Shown: piece after piece, positions 1 to 11,954 of the stretch
How the letters are laid out: every line of letters starts with the position of its first letter
Numbering within the stretch: position 1 is the stretch's first letter
NCBI GenBank assembly: GCA_023653785.1
Contig: JAMKCH010010309.1
Coordinates: forward strand, 1 to 64,000
Source: Ophioderma brevispina
Lineage: Eukaryota > Echinodermata > Ophiuroidea > Amphilepidida > Ophiodermatidae
Direction: 5' to 3'
Length of the DNA stretch: 64,000 nucleotides
Notes under the pieces: model-generated
Told to the model about the DNA's origin: nothing
The model's database searches: none
What the model saw: the letters and a program-made list of their open reading frames with translations, nothing else
Program-made: the position numbers and the translations under genes

Positions 1-666
1 GGACGATTTAAGAAGGGTTAGGGTGCGTTATAAATGCTGCTGATTGATAAGTCATGTAGTCACCAAAGCTATCAAAAGCTTTGGATAATTGAAAATTATA
101 ATAGCTTATCTGCTCGGAAACCCTAGATCTTAATCACTTGAAATTAATATCATTATTTCAATATTCAAGTTAAAATCTGGAATTGATTGTTATGAGTAAA
201 AAAGAAAATTAAACCAGAAAAATTTCAATGTGTCTCTCACTGTCTCGATCTCTCTCTCTCGTGTGTGTTTGTTTTTTTTAACAGATGGGACAAGTGCATC
301 CAGAGATGATAGCAGTAAAAATGCTTATATCTGAAACAATGATGGGCAAGTGGCTTAATGACGCATGCAGTCAGACGCGAATGTATATTTGCAAATACGG
401 TCCGTTTGTTGCATCCCGGTGTGAAAGCAATTATAGTCCTGAAGGAGCCCATAGTCCGGGCTCCATAGACGATAACGGAATAAAGCGTGAACACTAATGG
501 TGTGTGAAGAGTCAACTGAATCGATTGCCCTATTGTTCACCATTGCTCCCGGATTGAGCACGCAGGACGATAATTACTTCTAAACCGGTTTCTCTTCCGT
601 TGTACCAACCCACAATATAATACACTGATGAAATAAGTCTTTATTAACCCATGTTCGCATACGATC

Positions 667-1130
667 TTAACCCTCGTCCAACCGTAAGGGTTTTTCTACT
701 ACTTTTACGACCAAAGGGTGGGGGGGGGGTAACACCTCCCATGATTTTTTTCGTAATTAAGGGACAAAACATCATCTTGTTTGGTATCATTTGTAGCTGT
801 GTCCTTTCTTCAAATAAAGAAAAACATATCAAGTTTAATAATATGACGTCATCAGTGGACATCATAACAGAGCTTATTTATAACGTCATTTGTAAGCAAA
901 CTCAAAAATTCAAGGGGTTTCGACCGTTTTCGCATTTATACAAGCAAAATTCGTATTTATTTGGGAATATGATGGGTGTCAAGTAAGAATAAACATGTTT
1001 TACATAAAAAATAAGAAAAAAAATACAAGTATTGTCAGTATTTGCTTACGTAGCATAACGTAACATAAGTACAATTTTTGGCGTTTTACACAGTAAAGTA
1101 TAGGAAGGTAGCACCCCCACCTTCCGATTT
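667..1130. mobile_element. Partial TTAACCCTC-ended nonautonomous DNA element
   Basis: It begins TTAACCCTCGTC and then a G-rich tract (GGGTGGGGGG) followed by GTAACACC. The same layout is seen at the ends of the elements at 10675 and 42447. It also carries an internal TGACGTCATC like its relatives. The opposite GAGGGTTAA end was not found, so the right boundary is arbitrary and the copy is broken or strongly diverged. The open frame across it (651-986) is not treated as a gene. Confidence 0.4.
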
Positions 1131-1185
1131 TGACGGGGACAGAGTCCATTTAGTAACTTCAAAAGTAAACATATATAGCCAAATA

Positions 1186-2110
1186 TGTGAAAAAATTTAA
1201 GAAGCTGATTTCATGATTTTGGTAGGATAAAACGGTGTCAACATTTACCAAAAAAGTGAGTTATCGTATAGGGGGTGGGGAAATTGGTTTTTTCGGGAGG
1301 TCAAAGGTCAATAACAGGGGTCAAATTTGAAATTGATCCAATCATGTTGAAAAGAATACCAAGTTAATAGTTGAAATCATAAGGATTCCAAAAAGGTATA
1401 GTGTGTACTATCTGCGCCAAAAAGTTTGGGAGTTATAGGCTAAAACATGCACAAATCAATAAAAACGGTCATTTCAGTGTACACGGGGAAATTTTAAAAT
1501 TACTCAGATTTGGATTTAAAAAATGGTGCCAAGTATTGATGGAGCTCATAGGATTAAAAAAAAATAAGGAACAGTTGGACTGTCTTAAAATGCTTAGTTC
1601 CCAATGTAGGGGGCACCAAAGGTCAACATCCATGGATTCATGGGGCTTGACCTTGTTTCCCCCTACTTAGGTAAGTACGCATTTTAAGACACCAAAAAAT
1701 ATTCCTTATGTTTATCCTATGATAACCATCTATAATTTGCACCATTTTTTGTCCAAAATGGAGTCAGTAGTATAATTTAAATTGACCCCTGTACAACTGT
1801 ACAACATATTGATCCTTTTTATGATTGTGCTGTTTTTAGCCTATAATACTCCAAAACCTTTCGGCAGCAAATTTACAAACTAACCTTTTGGAATCTTATG
1901 ATCTAAACTAATTAACTTGGTATACTTTTCAAACATGATTGGATCAATTTCAAAAAATTTGACCCTGTTATTGACCTTTGACTCCCGAAAAAACCAATTT
2001 CCCCACCCTCTACGATACAACTCACTTTTTTTTGGTAAATGTTTGACATCCCACACACCTACCAAAATCAAGTTGAAATGAAATCAGCTTCTTTAAAACA
2101 ATTTCACAGA
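1186..2110. repeat. Long palindromic (foldback) element, copy 1
   Basis: The sequence from about 1186 (GTGAAA...GAAGCTGATTTCAT) reappears reverse-complemented and ending near 2110. Arm blocks pair in order: GGTAGG with CCTACC, GGTCAAAGGTCAATAACAGG with its complement near 1965-1985, and ATCATAAGGATTCCAAAA with its complement near 1880-1905. The axis lies near 1635, so almost the whole 925 bp is two imperfect arms with almost no loop. No transposase is encoded. This is the structure of a foldback MITE. Confidence 0.75.
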
Positions 2111-2440
2111 TGAAACTACTTTAGGGATACTAATTGGACTGTAGTAAATGCCTAGTTTCTGAGGGGACACAGAAGGTCAACGTCAATGCATTCAATGGGG
2201 CATGATCTTGTTACCCCCTAATTTACTAAGCAATGCATTCGAGACATTCAAAAAAATCTTCCTATTTTAATCCATGCGCGCCACACTAATTGCACACCAT
2301 TTTTTATCCAAATTGGTTATTCCCATTGTGAAAAATTTGACCCCTGCACAACTGAAGTTGACCCTTATATTGATTTTTGCTGTTTTTAGCCTATAACTCT
2401 GAAACCTTGGCTGTAGATATACAAACTATACGTTTCTGAA
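2111..2440. repeat. Diverged partial direct copy of the inner and right part of the 1186-2110 element
   Basis: From TTGGACTGT at about 2138 the sequence follows the order seen from about 1576: AATGCTTAG, a GGTCAACxTC block, the CTTGTTxCCCCC block, ACCATTTTTxxTCCAAA, TGACCCCTGxACAACTG and TGCTGTTTTTAGCCTATAA. Identity is visibly imperfect. It abuts the first element, suggesting nested or tandem insertion of the same family. Confidence 0.6.
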
Positions 2441-4990
2441 AAACTAACTGTCTACAGAAAGCGAATTACACAGGGCTCCGGGAATCTACAAATCCGGAGT
2501 AGCTCGCATATGGGTTGAATAGTCTAGTGTAATTTCAAGTCGGATTAGCATTTCATCCCGTGAACCCAAGGGAGGGTCTATGTGAGCGTGAATTATTGTG
2601 GCTACTTATGATCATTTTGGTAATGGGTTTTTTCTTGTGTTATGGTGTTGTATGTGTGTGAATGGTGAGAGAGCCAATATTGGGTGCAAGTGCGCATGTG
2701 TGCGATTCTGGCCCAAAGCCCTAGACAGACGGATACCAGGTTAAGGCACATCAGTGATTTGCTAAATGAGAACATCGAAAAAAAAATTATAAAAAATCAG
2801 TTCTGTGGATGTTTGTAGCAAATATTGGTAGCCTAACAAATACCCTGCAAGTGAGAGGACCAACAGCATCCTTATAGGAAGGGAAAATTGATATTTTAGT
2901 CATTACGGTCCGTACGGACACTTACTAAACAAGTAAATTGAAATGGGGATTCATCTCATTTTCTCACTTTTGCTTCCACTGGGAAATATAACTTAGGAGT
3001 ATTCTATAGACTTACCCTTCACTTTTAAGCTATTCCTGCAAAATTTCAAATATTTGGGACTCGGGGGATCACTGATAGTGTCTTTAATTTATCTCAATAA
3101 CGCAGCTATTCACTATTTTATACTTCAATCGCCAACTCTAAGGTTGTCATTGCAATCTCGAAACGCTAAAATAAAAGAAAAATTAAGTAACAATTTACGC
3201 CTGGAGGGGAATCGACCACATGTCCTTTGGATTAAAGACGAGTGCCCTATAGGACACAACACACGCACATTCCGAGCGGTAGAAAGCTGATCTTTGTATA
3301 CAAATAAATTAAACGGAATAAAGCGCACACATAATCATGAATAGCGCCGCCATAATGAGAGGGTTGGAAAATATCATCCGTCCAGGACCATATTTTCGGA
3401 CTAGAATCTTACATTAGGTTTCATATGCAGGGCATCCTAACACGGGCCGGATTCTTACTCACGTCGTAGCCTATACGGCAGCTAAACCATTCTACCGCGG
3501 CAGTATGCACAGTACACCACTTGGCTAATTGCGAGGCGGTAGCTGCAAGCTAGGGCGTACAAAGTACACAGTATTGGTAAACAGTAATGTGGCTTCTCTG
3601 CTTTACCTACCCCAATGGCCACCCTGTAATTGCCCACTAGGTGGAGATGAAGGTGGATGTGAGTAGACAGTACGGAGTAGACACGCAGCTTCCAAGTAGC
3701 TACCTCGCGGTTACCACGACGCCATTTTGAGAGTGGATGAACATTTTCATGAAATGAGGGGCGCTATACACTCGGGCGCCGTTTAGCATTTTTGAAACTT
3801 TTTTAGGAAAATCATTACGAATTCAAATCGGGCATCATCAAAAAACCCCCATATTTCCGCCACCATGTAATAAAAAATGAAATTATGCCAAAAATATCAA
3901 AAAAACAAAATTGTCCATGGAAATACTGCTCGCGTGAGAGCCGGTGTAACCACGTAGCACTCCACGGCGGTGCAGACAGCCGCTGTGTGTACATTATCCG
4001 TCTTTGCGGCAACAGAATACACGGAATTCACTGGCCGGCGAGTAGTACGTCTCGTGGGTAGTAATACCATGTCTAATAGGTGGTAGCTGTTGTAGGAACT
4101 ACCATGAAGAAAATTGGCCGTGTATCTTATTGATCCATGGGGCAGGGTTGTACGCACTGACCTCTACACCATGGATAGCGGTCTGAGTCGCCGATTGAAA
4201 CAACTGGAATGGTCGATTTGCTTCCTTCTTAATATTGGCGGGAAATAATGCATACACCTGCCTGGTTGCACATATTCCACACAGATGTTTCTATTGTATA
4301 CAAATTCTTTACATTTGACAATAAGTGAAGCCATATTGGGAAGGGCAAACTGCAACTTCATGTGGTTTCAATCGTCAGCCCGCTATTATGGGTAGAGGGT
4401 ATGGTTGACGACCCTTAATGCTCGAGCAAGCAGACATGATCCATATAGAGTGACCCGTAGTAACCAATAATTACCAGATTAGCATTTGAACTGGAGAGAA
4501 ATCTACAATTGACAGGGCTATACATTTTCAATTTGCTTGTGATGCATGGGACAAAATCAATCTTATTATCACTAATTGTCCAATTTTTAATAATTTGTTG
4601 ATGTTTATTTCTAGCCATAACTGCAGAAACAATATGGAATCTACCAACAGTCGAGCAGAACAACGATGAACTTCACTTTTTCTTCACCCCCATAACTTCA
4701 TTTCTAAGACCAGCGTAGGCAGTGAGGCCACCAATCTCCCGTTGCTGGCAACGAGAGCCTTACTGTGAAAAAACCAAAAAACCCACTGATAAGGTGTCGT
4801 ACACATTTCGTGTAGCATGATATTTGCAACCACTATTATCCGCAACTCAAGATGGAAGCCTCCAACCACTATAAACCACAACCTAAAGCGCTAAAGGGTT
4901 CAAAATTACCACACAGCAAACTACCAGCGTGGCGTTTTCGAAGAGTTACCTCTTTGATGGATGGTTGATCGATTTGAAAAATGAACTAAC
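2441..4990. other. Unassigned stretch, GC-richer from about 3350 to 4200
   Basis: No open frame longer than about 90 codons looks like a protein, and no element ends were recognised. Between 3350 and 4200 base composition rises and CpG dinucleotides are common compared with the AT-rich surroundings. This could be a CpG-containing regulatory region or an old GC-rich repeat. No gene adjoining it was found. Confidence 0.3.
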
Positions 4991-5960
4991 AACGTTTTAA
5001 TGAGGTTAGTGCCCCGTTCTTTATTTTTGTTGGATGGATATTGAGGTTCTTATTCTGCGTATGACGGCAGCAGATAAAATGTGTTGTAAACGGTGGGAGC
5101 CAACGCACTGTTATTGGTTGGGGTTTGGACTGATATCTGTATCCACCAGTGGACGAAAAGGTAGGGCACTCATGAAGATGTGGATCCGCAGTCTGTGATG
5201 GAGAACCACATTGGCAGGAGGGAGATGGCAGCCGCCACAATCGGTGCATCTTGCTATTGAAGGGACCGACTCCTGTGCGAATCCGGTTTAAGGTGAACCA
5301 TTCCTTGCGTGGAGGTTGCTGCCAGGTGGTAGATCTGTCTTAGGTGTAATAGAGGTTGAATCTGGTCTTGGAAATCTAAGCCAGGCTTATTCCATGTCTT
5401 GTAAGATGTTGAATGGGGAACTGGAGAGTTTAGCAACGCGTGTCGGCAGAAAGGTCGGCGAGAGCGAAATCTCTGTCTGCCGAGTTGGTGTGATTCTTCG
5501 ACAGTGTTATCCCTCTAGTCTTCTTGCAGCAGGTGTTGTTGCCAGACGGGCCTTATTCACTAGTTTGTTGCGTGTGGTCCTCCCTATCGAAGTGTGAAGG
5601 TGCACTGCTGAAAAGCATGGTAGAAATTCAGATGGAGTGGGGCGGAGGAGCCAGTTATGGTTCTCAAGTATCGTTGGAGTACCGTGGCAAGCGTCTTTGT
5701 GTGAGAGCGTTGCACCAACGGGGGCGGAATATTAAGCAGTGCTGTAGACCAGAGCAAGGCAGTGGTGCGTAGGTCGTGGCTAGCACCCAATGAATATCCA
5801 GCAAGTCTGCACAGGAGGCTATTCCTCGAAGATATCTTGGCGCATACGGGGACGCGAGGTGCTGCCGATATTGATGGTTGATGCGGTGTGAGTACATTAA
5901 GGCCACCCAATTTGCCTGCCTCCCAGTGAATTCAGCAGCCTGACGGAAAAAGGGCACGTG
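4990..5960 (-). pseudogene. I/Jockey-like LINE, 3' part of the reverse transcriptase ORF (broken)
   Basis: Read on the minus strand, 5957-5664 gives a stretch like the region after the RT palm (HLASPYAPRYLRG). The segment 5249-5000 ends in a Cys/His module (CQCGSPSQTADPHLHECP), matching the CxCG-x(4)-QTxxHxxxxCP motif near the C-terminus of I/Jockey-type LINE polyproteins. Frameshifts separate the pieces. The upstream endonuclease and catalytic YADD region are absent, so the copy is 5'-truncated at about 5960. Confidence 0.6.
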
Positions 5961-5998
5961 ATACTGGACTTTATTCCGTCAAAGGCTGCTGAATTCAC
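5929..5998. repeat. 20-bp inverted repeat at the LINE truncation point
   Basis: GAATTCAGCAGCC followed by TGACGGA is repeated in reverse complement about 30 bases later, with a two-base offset (TCCGTC, then GGCTGCTGAATTC). It lies exactly at the 5' edge of the minus-strand LINE remnant. It could be a fold-back formed during aborted reverse transcription. Confidence 0.7.
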
Positions 5999-6900
5999 CT
6001 GGGCAGAAAAAGGGGGTCACAAAATGTACCAAACCGGTTTACATCGCGGTATCCAAGCAATATAGTTAGTCCTAATGGCTAAATGTATATCCAATACATC
6101 ATATACAATGGGCAGCATCAGCTAGAGTAAGATGAGCCATGTTGTATGACGACCAATTACATCACCTGCCATATCCAAAAATGCCATTTTGGACACTTTT
6201 CAAATATACGGAGCAGACCTGCCTTAGTGTAGTGCCAACAATTGCTCCTGGATCTAAGAAGAAAAATACAGGATACCTCCCTTGTTGCGGTAATAGTCAG
6301 GTTAGTAGCATTTCCTCTACCAGACAAATAACGCTACCTTTTTTTTCAGTGATGGTCGGATGGTGGTCAGTTTCATCTGGGGACGTAAGGGATTTAAGTC
6401 TAGGCATATTGCATATCACCGTTATCTATTGTCGCTTTTGTCTGTACCGCCCACTATTTTTGCAGAAAAAGTGGTTTAGTATAAAACAAAAGAAACACAC
6501 TATAGGAACGGTGTAGAAACATCGTCTGCCATTGTTAGGGGAGAGATTATTGAAATTAATCGCAACATCTCCTGGAATCAAAAGAGATTAGATAGTAACG
6601 AGACAAACATTAAAAACGTCTGTCATCGTACGGGTGGAAGCCTAAAACCAATCTGACAAAAAATCACGGTGCGGACCCCTGGCCTTGGTGTTATGGGCAA
6701 GACTCCTAAATCTGACAACAAATGACCCGCTACCTCCTTTTTGTGGTCGATTGGCCAGATTTTCCATTGGGGACGCGTCCAGTGGGGCCAGAATGAGGTA
6801 AAAGTGTGCCAAAACTCAATTAACTCCCTTTGAAAAGCCTTTACATCTCATCATTAGGTGCATAGAGGGGTTTGGAGGCCTGTAGAATTCAAAAATGGGG
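5999..6900. other. Unassigned stretch
   Basis: I see no protein-like frame or element ends here. The longest frame (6139-6516, 125 codons) has no recognisable motif, and its composition does not stand out from the surrounding sequence. Confidence 0.3.
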
Positions 6901-6926
6901 GGGTATTGACAAATATTGTATTATTA

Positions 6927-7390
6927 TGACGTCATCAAAATACTGTATTTCGATTGGTCGAGAATATTTGTCAAGATTAAATCCAGGCATATATATAAAC
7001 ACAATGACTGATTGCATGGATATAGGGTTTGATGACCCAAGGAATCGGGCTAGTAAAAGGCATTTTGTTCCTATTACTTCATCAAAATACTGTTTTCTGA
7101 GTGGTCGAGAATATTTTTCAAGGTTAAAACCAGACCATATATAAGACTTCGTTTGATTGCATGGATATTAGGTTTGAACCCAGAAGCAAGTGTAGTTATT
7201 TTGAATCCGATGACGTCATCAAATACTGTTTTCTGATGGGTTCGAGAATATTTTTCAAGATTAAACTCGGACCCACACATAATATATACAATGATGGATG
7301 CATGGATATGAGGTTTGGAATCAGTGGAAGATTGGCAGTTCTTATGACGTCATCAAAAGGCTGTTTCGATTGGTCGAGAATATTTCATTT
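6927..7390. repeat. Four-unit tandem repeat, about 135-146 bp per unit, with TGACGTCA palindromes
   Basis: Units start at about 6927, 7073, 7210 and 7344. Each opens with ATGACGTCATCAAAA or a variant, followed by TACTGT, a block like GATTGGTCGAGAATATTT, then CAAGATTAAA. The first three continue to TTGCATGGATAT or a variant and a (G)AGGTTTG block. Three of the four keep the TGACGTCA octamer, which is also the CRE/ATF consensus. Spacing shrinks slightly from unit to unit (146, 137, 134). Confidence 0.85.
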
Positions 7391-7619
7391 TTCTATGAGT
7401 AGGTTACTCCTAAAATTGATTCTGTGTTTTCAGATTGCAACGATTGAAGTATAATAGTTTGTCATTAAAGTATAATCTTTTCTTAGGATATATGTATAAA
7501 TTTTAAGGCGGAGATCGACGAATATCCAACAAGCACATCAGCTACTTTCTACAGGGTCTGAGAGGAGGTCTTGAATCCATCAAATCAGCATCGATTCAAG
7601 TTCCGCACCTTAGACCCTT

Positions 7620-9540
7620 TACCAGCTGGTCTTCTTTAAAGCTGTGTCTAGATGATCTGTGTACCAGTCATAACAAGGATTCCAACTCTTCCCTGTATTC
7701 GGGTATTTCCCAAGCTCTCACGCCATGCATCTGTCAGCCCGCTGACTGAAGAAATCTGGGCTTGGACACCAACCTCTCTCCCCCCAAATTATCGCCTATA
7801 TCATCTGCCATTTATCGGAAAAAGTGATGAAAGAGTAGCAGTGAATCAGTGGCAGACTTACCTCATCGATAATGAGCTTCATGCTCGGATGCAGTCGGCA
7901 TACCGGCAATATCAAGGAGCTCTTCACAAACAAAAGAGGCTGTATAGTGTTACTGGGAACTTCAGGGCCGCCTTCGACACCATAGACACACAAACAGCCT
8001 CCTAACTTTCTACTGAACGGTATGGGATTACTGGGAAAAGCATAACGTGGTTCTCGTAATACATAATCGCCGAATCAATCTATATCAGTCAGAGGTACTT
8101 CGTCAGATCCTGTGGCGGTAGATTGTGGGATCCCCAGGCTCGGTTTACTGACGATTGGCTTCATCTTGGTTTCAGTGGTTCCCCACACAGATATCAGCAC
8201 TGCCAGGGTATTCAATTTGTTGTTTACGCTGATGACACCAGCTCTAACTGACTTTCCACCCTCGGGATTTTTGAAGCGCCATAAAAAAGATTGAAACATG
8301 GCATGGCAGAACTCAGATCCGGTGTAAATTCCAAAAGCTGATATAAATACAAGAAAAACGGAGATGTTACTTCGCTCTCATGTTAGCAATCGGCTTAGCA
8401 ACTCTCAGTCCAACTATGATCATTTGGCAATTCTGTTATACATCCGTCAGCTGAAAGCACTAACCTTGGTGTCCATCCTTAGACTCATCCACTAAGAAAT
8501 ATCATCATTTTACGCTTATGAAAGCTGCTTGCTCTCAATAAGGAAAATGGGCATTTCGACAGTACCTTGATGAAAAATCTACCATCAGATTTGTCCACGC
8601 CTTTGTTACATCTAGGCTTGATTCCTCCTGCAATCCTTGCTTTATGGCCTTCCAGAAAGAGAATTGACAGGTTTCAGCGATTTCAAAATGCCGCTCCCGT
8701 CTTGTCCTTAAAATCTGTCGACGAGACCATATCACACCACTTCTCTATACCAACTACATTGGCTTTCAACTAAACAGTGGGCTGTTTTTAAGATTCTACT
8801 TCTCACCTATAAAGGCCATCACAGCATTCTAAAAAAACACCTGCTATATCTCTGACTCATCCAGCGGTATTCCCACCGAGAACCTTGAGATTGTCTTCTT
8901 GCTCCCAGCTGAGTAAAATCAGCCAACGAACAACACAGTGCTATGTGATAGATCTTTGCTACACAGCAGCACATTTGTTGCATAAACTCCTACATATCCG
9001 CTTAGCTCAGTCACCACATTTTCAAGTCACTTCTGAAGACATTCCTATTTACACAACATTTTTGGCTCCTGAATACGTATCCTGTTTCTGATGCAGTCCT
9101 CACTAATTATCTTCTGTTGGTTTTTTTCCCTTCTTTTTCTTATTCTTTCCTTCATCAATCCTGTGCCTAGAAGTTGTTTTCATAATTTTTAGGTAGGGTT
9201 TAGAAGCATCCAGGAAAGATCAAGACTTCACTATGTAGCTGTGGGGTACATATGCACATATCCTCACAGCTGAGGATTCAAAGGTGTATCCCATATGTTC
9301 TTATTATGGGAGGCAACAGGGTTGTCTTCTCTTCTATCTGTTGGTCACAATATTAATAATATGTTTGAATTTTCTAACTTAATTTAAAGTTTTTTGTAAT
9401 TGTGTCTAATTGATGTATCAATATAGCATTGTTTTTTAACATTAGAATTTTATCTATTTTTTTATTTTGTCGTATTGATATTTTGTATAATTGCTCCTTT
9501 CTATGTGAATCGCCTGAGGGCCGCTGCCTTAGGCGCTATT
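7620..9540 (+). pseudogene. CR1/L2-like LINE reverse transcriptase, multiply frameshifted
   Basis: Reading across frames gives RT landmarks in order. These are NYRLYHLPFIGKSDERVAVN (7785-7850), NELHARMQSAYR, AFDTID (about 7970), GKAITWF, a degraded GVPQGS region, QFVVYADDTSS at about 8210-8240, and NSDKTEM-like residues. The post-RT part follows: FVHAFVTSRLD, RFQRFQNAAPVL and LLYTNYIGFQLN at about 8590-8770. The tail near 9500-9545 contains a GGCGCTATTAT block like the 3' ends of L2-type elements. The endonuclease is missing. At least five frame changes make it inactive. Confidence 0.8.
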
Positions 9541-10216
9541 ATTAACTATATAGGTACTGCACCCGGGTATTGCATGGTAAGCGTATTTGGTTACATGTAG
9601 GTCTACGCGTATCATGATCTGTGCTACATACGCCACGACGTGCATTTTTTATTCTATTTTTTGGTCGTACCGGCGTCATAAACAAATGCTGCGTTGAAGA
9701 CTGCAAGAGACCAAGTAAATTCGGTATCATTTAATTTACAATCTTTTTTACAACGTCTGTATCAATTTAGAGGCGGAAATCGACGAAATCAAACTTCCGG
9801 GTTATAATTACAAAAAATTATGATTTTTCAATGATTTTTCAGATGTAGGGATAAATATCCTTGAACGGAAATTGTGTGCACCTTATCTAATATATTATTC
9901 TGCACAGAAGAATTTACAATTATTAATCATAGATAAAGTGAATTATCTTTAAAGAGATCCGTTTTTTATTGCATATGATGTTTTTTAAGCTTGGAAATAA
10001 TTTTAGACCAATTTTGCACTTTACTGGAAAATCATACTTAAAAAATTGTATTTTTTCGGGTTTTTGACTCTGCTCTGGCCACTTGGGATTTAGCGGAACG
10101 TATTAAATACTATAAGCTGTGTGTCACAGAATGGTAATTCTGAGAGTCAAGGGTGATTTCCAGAGCCACGATACTGTCAATATTCTAAATGCAATTTAAA
10201 TTATAAGTAGGAATAC

Positions 10217-11690
10217 AACTTGAGCGTGGATTTTCCATATGATCAATAATATAAATTTATTACAAAGAATATCGTCATATGAGTGCAACAAGTCGTATCT
10301 ACATTTTCATGATTTTACAGGAAAGCATTTTTGTGTTTCATTCTTTTTGTGACTTTTCTATGAAAAAATTCTACAGACGATAAAAAATGATTTTTAAAAA
10401 AATAATATTATAATGTTGTCATTTCCCACAAATAAGTTTGATAATTAAGACCGTAATTACTAATTAGCCTACTAACAGTGGCCTAACTACACACATGATT
10501 TCCCGTGTCGTGCAAGAAACAAAAAAAAAAAAAAAAAAAAGTCTTATCTACCATTACACTTTGTTGCACTAAACAAAAATTCAATTTTGAGTTCAACAAG
10601 TCGTATCTACACATATCTAGGCCTATTAGCCTATACTCTGCGATAAAGTCGCCCTATATGTTAAATTATGCGTTTTAACCCTCTTCTTTACCAAGCCTTT
10701 TTTGTAACACGGGTTATCAAGGGGGGTGGCACCATCCCTCCCCTCGAGAATCATTATAAACACCCGACTTATGATTTTGATACCAGTGGATATCTATGTC
10801 CCTCTTCTTTCCATTGATACAAACTAATTACCAACATACTTAGTATGGGTCACAATGACATCATCAGGTCCGCGAAGTCGAAAAATTGCATTTTCCACAG
10901 AAAATAGGGGAAAAATCTATTTTGCGCTAAAAAAAAACCGTAGGATATCGGATTTTCATGCGTTTTCAGCTCTAATGATGGCAAGTGCTCGTTTTAACAA
11001 ACTAGAGTTTTTGAGCCATACTGTGCATCCTACTTTCAAAATACACCATAAAATATCCTTCGACTTTGACGGCATACCCGTACCCCGGTGAAGGATGAGA
11101 GAACGATTACCTAGAAGCTTTTTACGAAAGTATTTGGCATTTTAGCGCACCGGAGCGAAGTTCACTAGGGGGGTGGTAACCCGCCCCGGTAAGACGAGGG
11201 TTAATTTACTTTTGTAAATTAATTAAATACTGAGCGTAATATTAAGTGAAAAAAGTCGCAACTACATTTTTGATATGTTTTTAAGGTTTTGTGCCAAAAT
11301 TAACATAAATTTGGTAAAAAATGAAAATGCAGTTTTGATTTTAAAAAAATTGAAATGTTTTACTTACACACCTTTTTAAAAGCCATCGCCTTACAAAAAA
11401 TGAAACGTCGTATCTACATACTAGTATTCCCGTGTCATGCAACAAAGTCGTATCTACAAGTTACGTCTTTGTTGCACTCAACAGAAATTAAATTTTGAGT
11501 GCAACAAAGGCGTATCTACACCTAAATAGCCCTATTTAGCTTAATAACTCTGCAATATATTGAGACTGTCACCTGAAATGTATATCAAATTATGCGTAAT
11601 GACCTACTTTTTTAAATTTTGCCAAAAATGTCAGTTACGACTTTGTTGTACTCACATGACGATATTAAAAGACACGTTCAAGCTCCACGG
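10217..11690. mobile_element. Inverted-repeat element with TIRs and internal TCGTATCTACA repeats
   Basis: The left end around 10267 (AATATCGTCATATGAGTGCAA) and the right end around 11640-11668 are near-perfect reverse complements for about 28 bases. Weaker pairing extends outwards (CTTGAGCGTGG with its counterpart near 11690). Inside, TCGTATCTACA or a close variant recurs at 10292, 10592, 11407, 11447 and 11510. A block of about 140 bp is repeated directly at about 10540-10674 and 11440-11610. No transposase is seen. A second element (10675-11204) is inserted between the direct copies. Confidence 0.65.
10675..11204. mobile_element. Nonautonomous DNA element with TTAACCCTC / GAGGGTTAA ends
   Basis: The 530 bp element starts TTAACCCTC and ends GAGGGTTAA, perfect 9-bp terminal inverted repeats. 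Each is followed inwards by a G/C-rich block (GGGGGGTGGCACC on the left, GGGGGGGTGGTAACCCGCC on the right). Its reverse complement matches the element at 42447-43048 through most of its length: shared blocks include the TATTTTATG/CATAAAATA region, the GAGTTTTTGAGCC block and the CGGATATC/GATATCGGA region. It carries no transposase and contains a short spurious frame (10855-11091). Confidence 0.8.
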
Positions 11691-11954
11691 CTAGTTAATT
11701 AGCCTGAAGCTGAGACTGTGTTTTAATGAATATTTTTCCCTTGCTTTTCATGCCTCTACTTATTTAATGATATAAAACTTGTGGTGTCACTGTGGGTACA
11801 TACTGAACGGATTGAGCTTCAGTATTCAATACAATACATACGGCTGAATGCCCAAAGACCGAATTCCTCCGTAAGATTACCCGCGCGCTGGACTATCTCT
11901 TGCTGATAGACTCGTACAAATGCACAAATAGCATATAGCAAGAGCATCTGGTGA

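Noticed and set aside
651..986. 111-codon plus-strand frame
   Set aside because: It lies in a TTAACCCTC-type repeat, includes a poly-G-encoded glycine run and has no protein motif.
5316..5772. Plus-strand frames of 93 and 82 codons
   Set aside because: They are antisense shadows of the minus-strand I/Jockey-like LINE.
6927..7390. CRISPR array
   Set aside because: Units are ~140 bp with drifting sequence throughout, not short identical repeats with unique spacers, and the DNA is eukaryotic.
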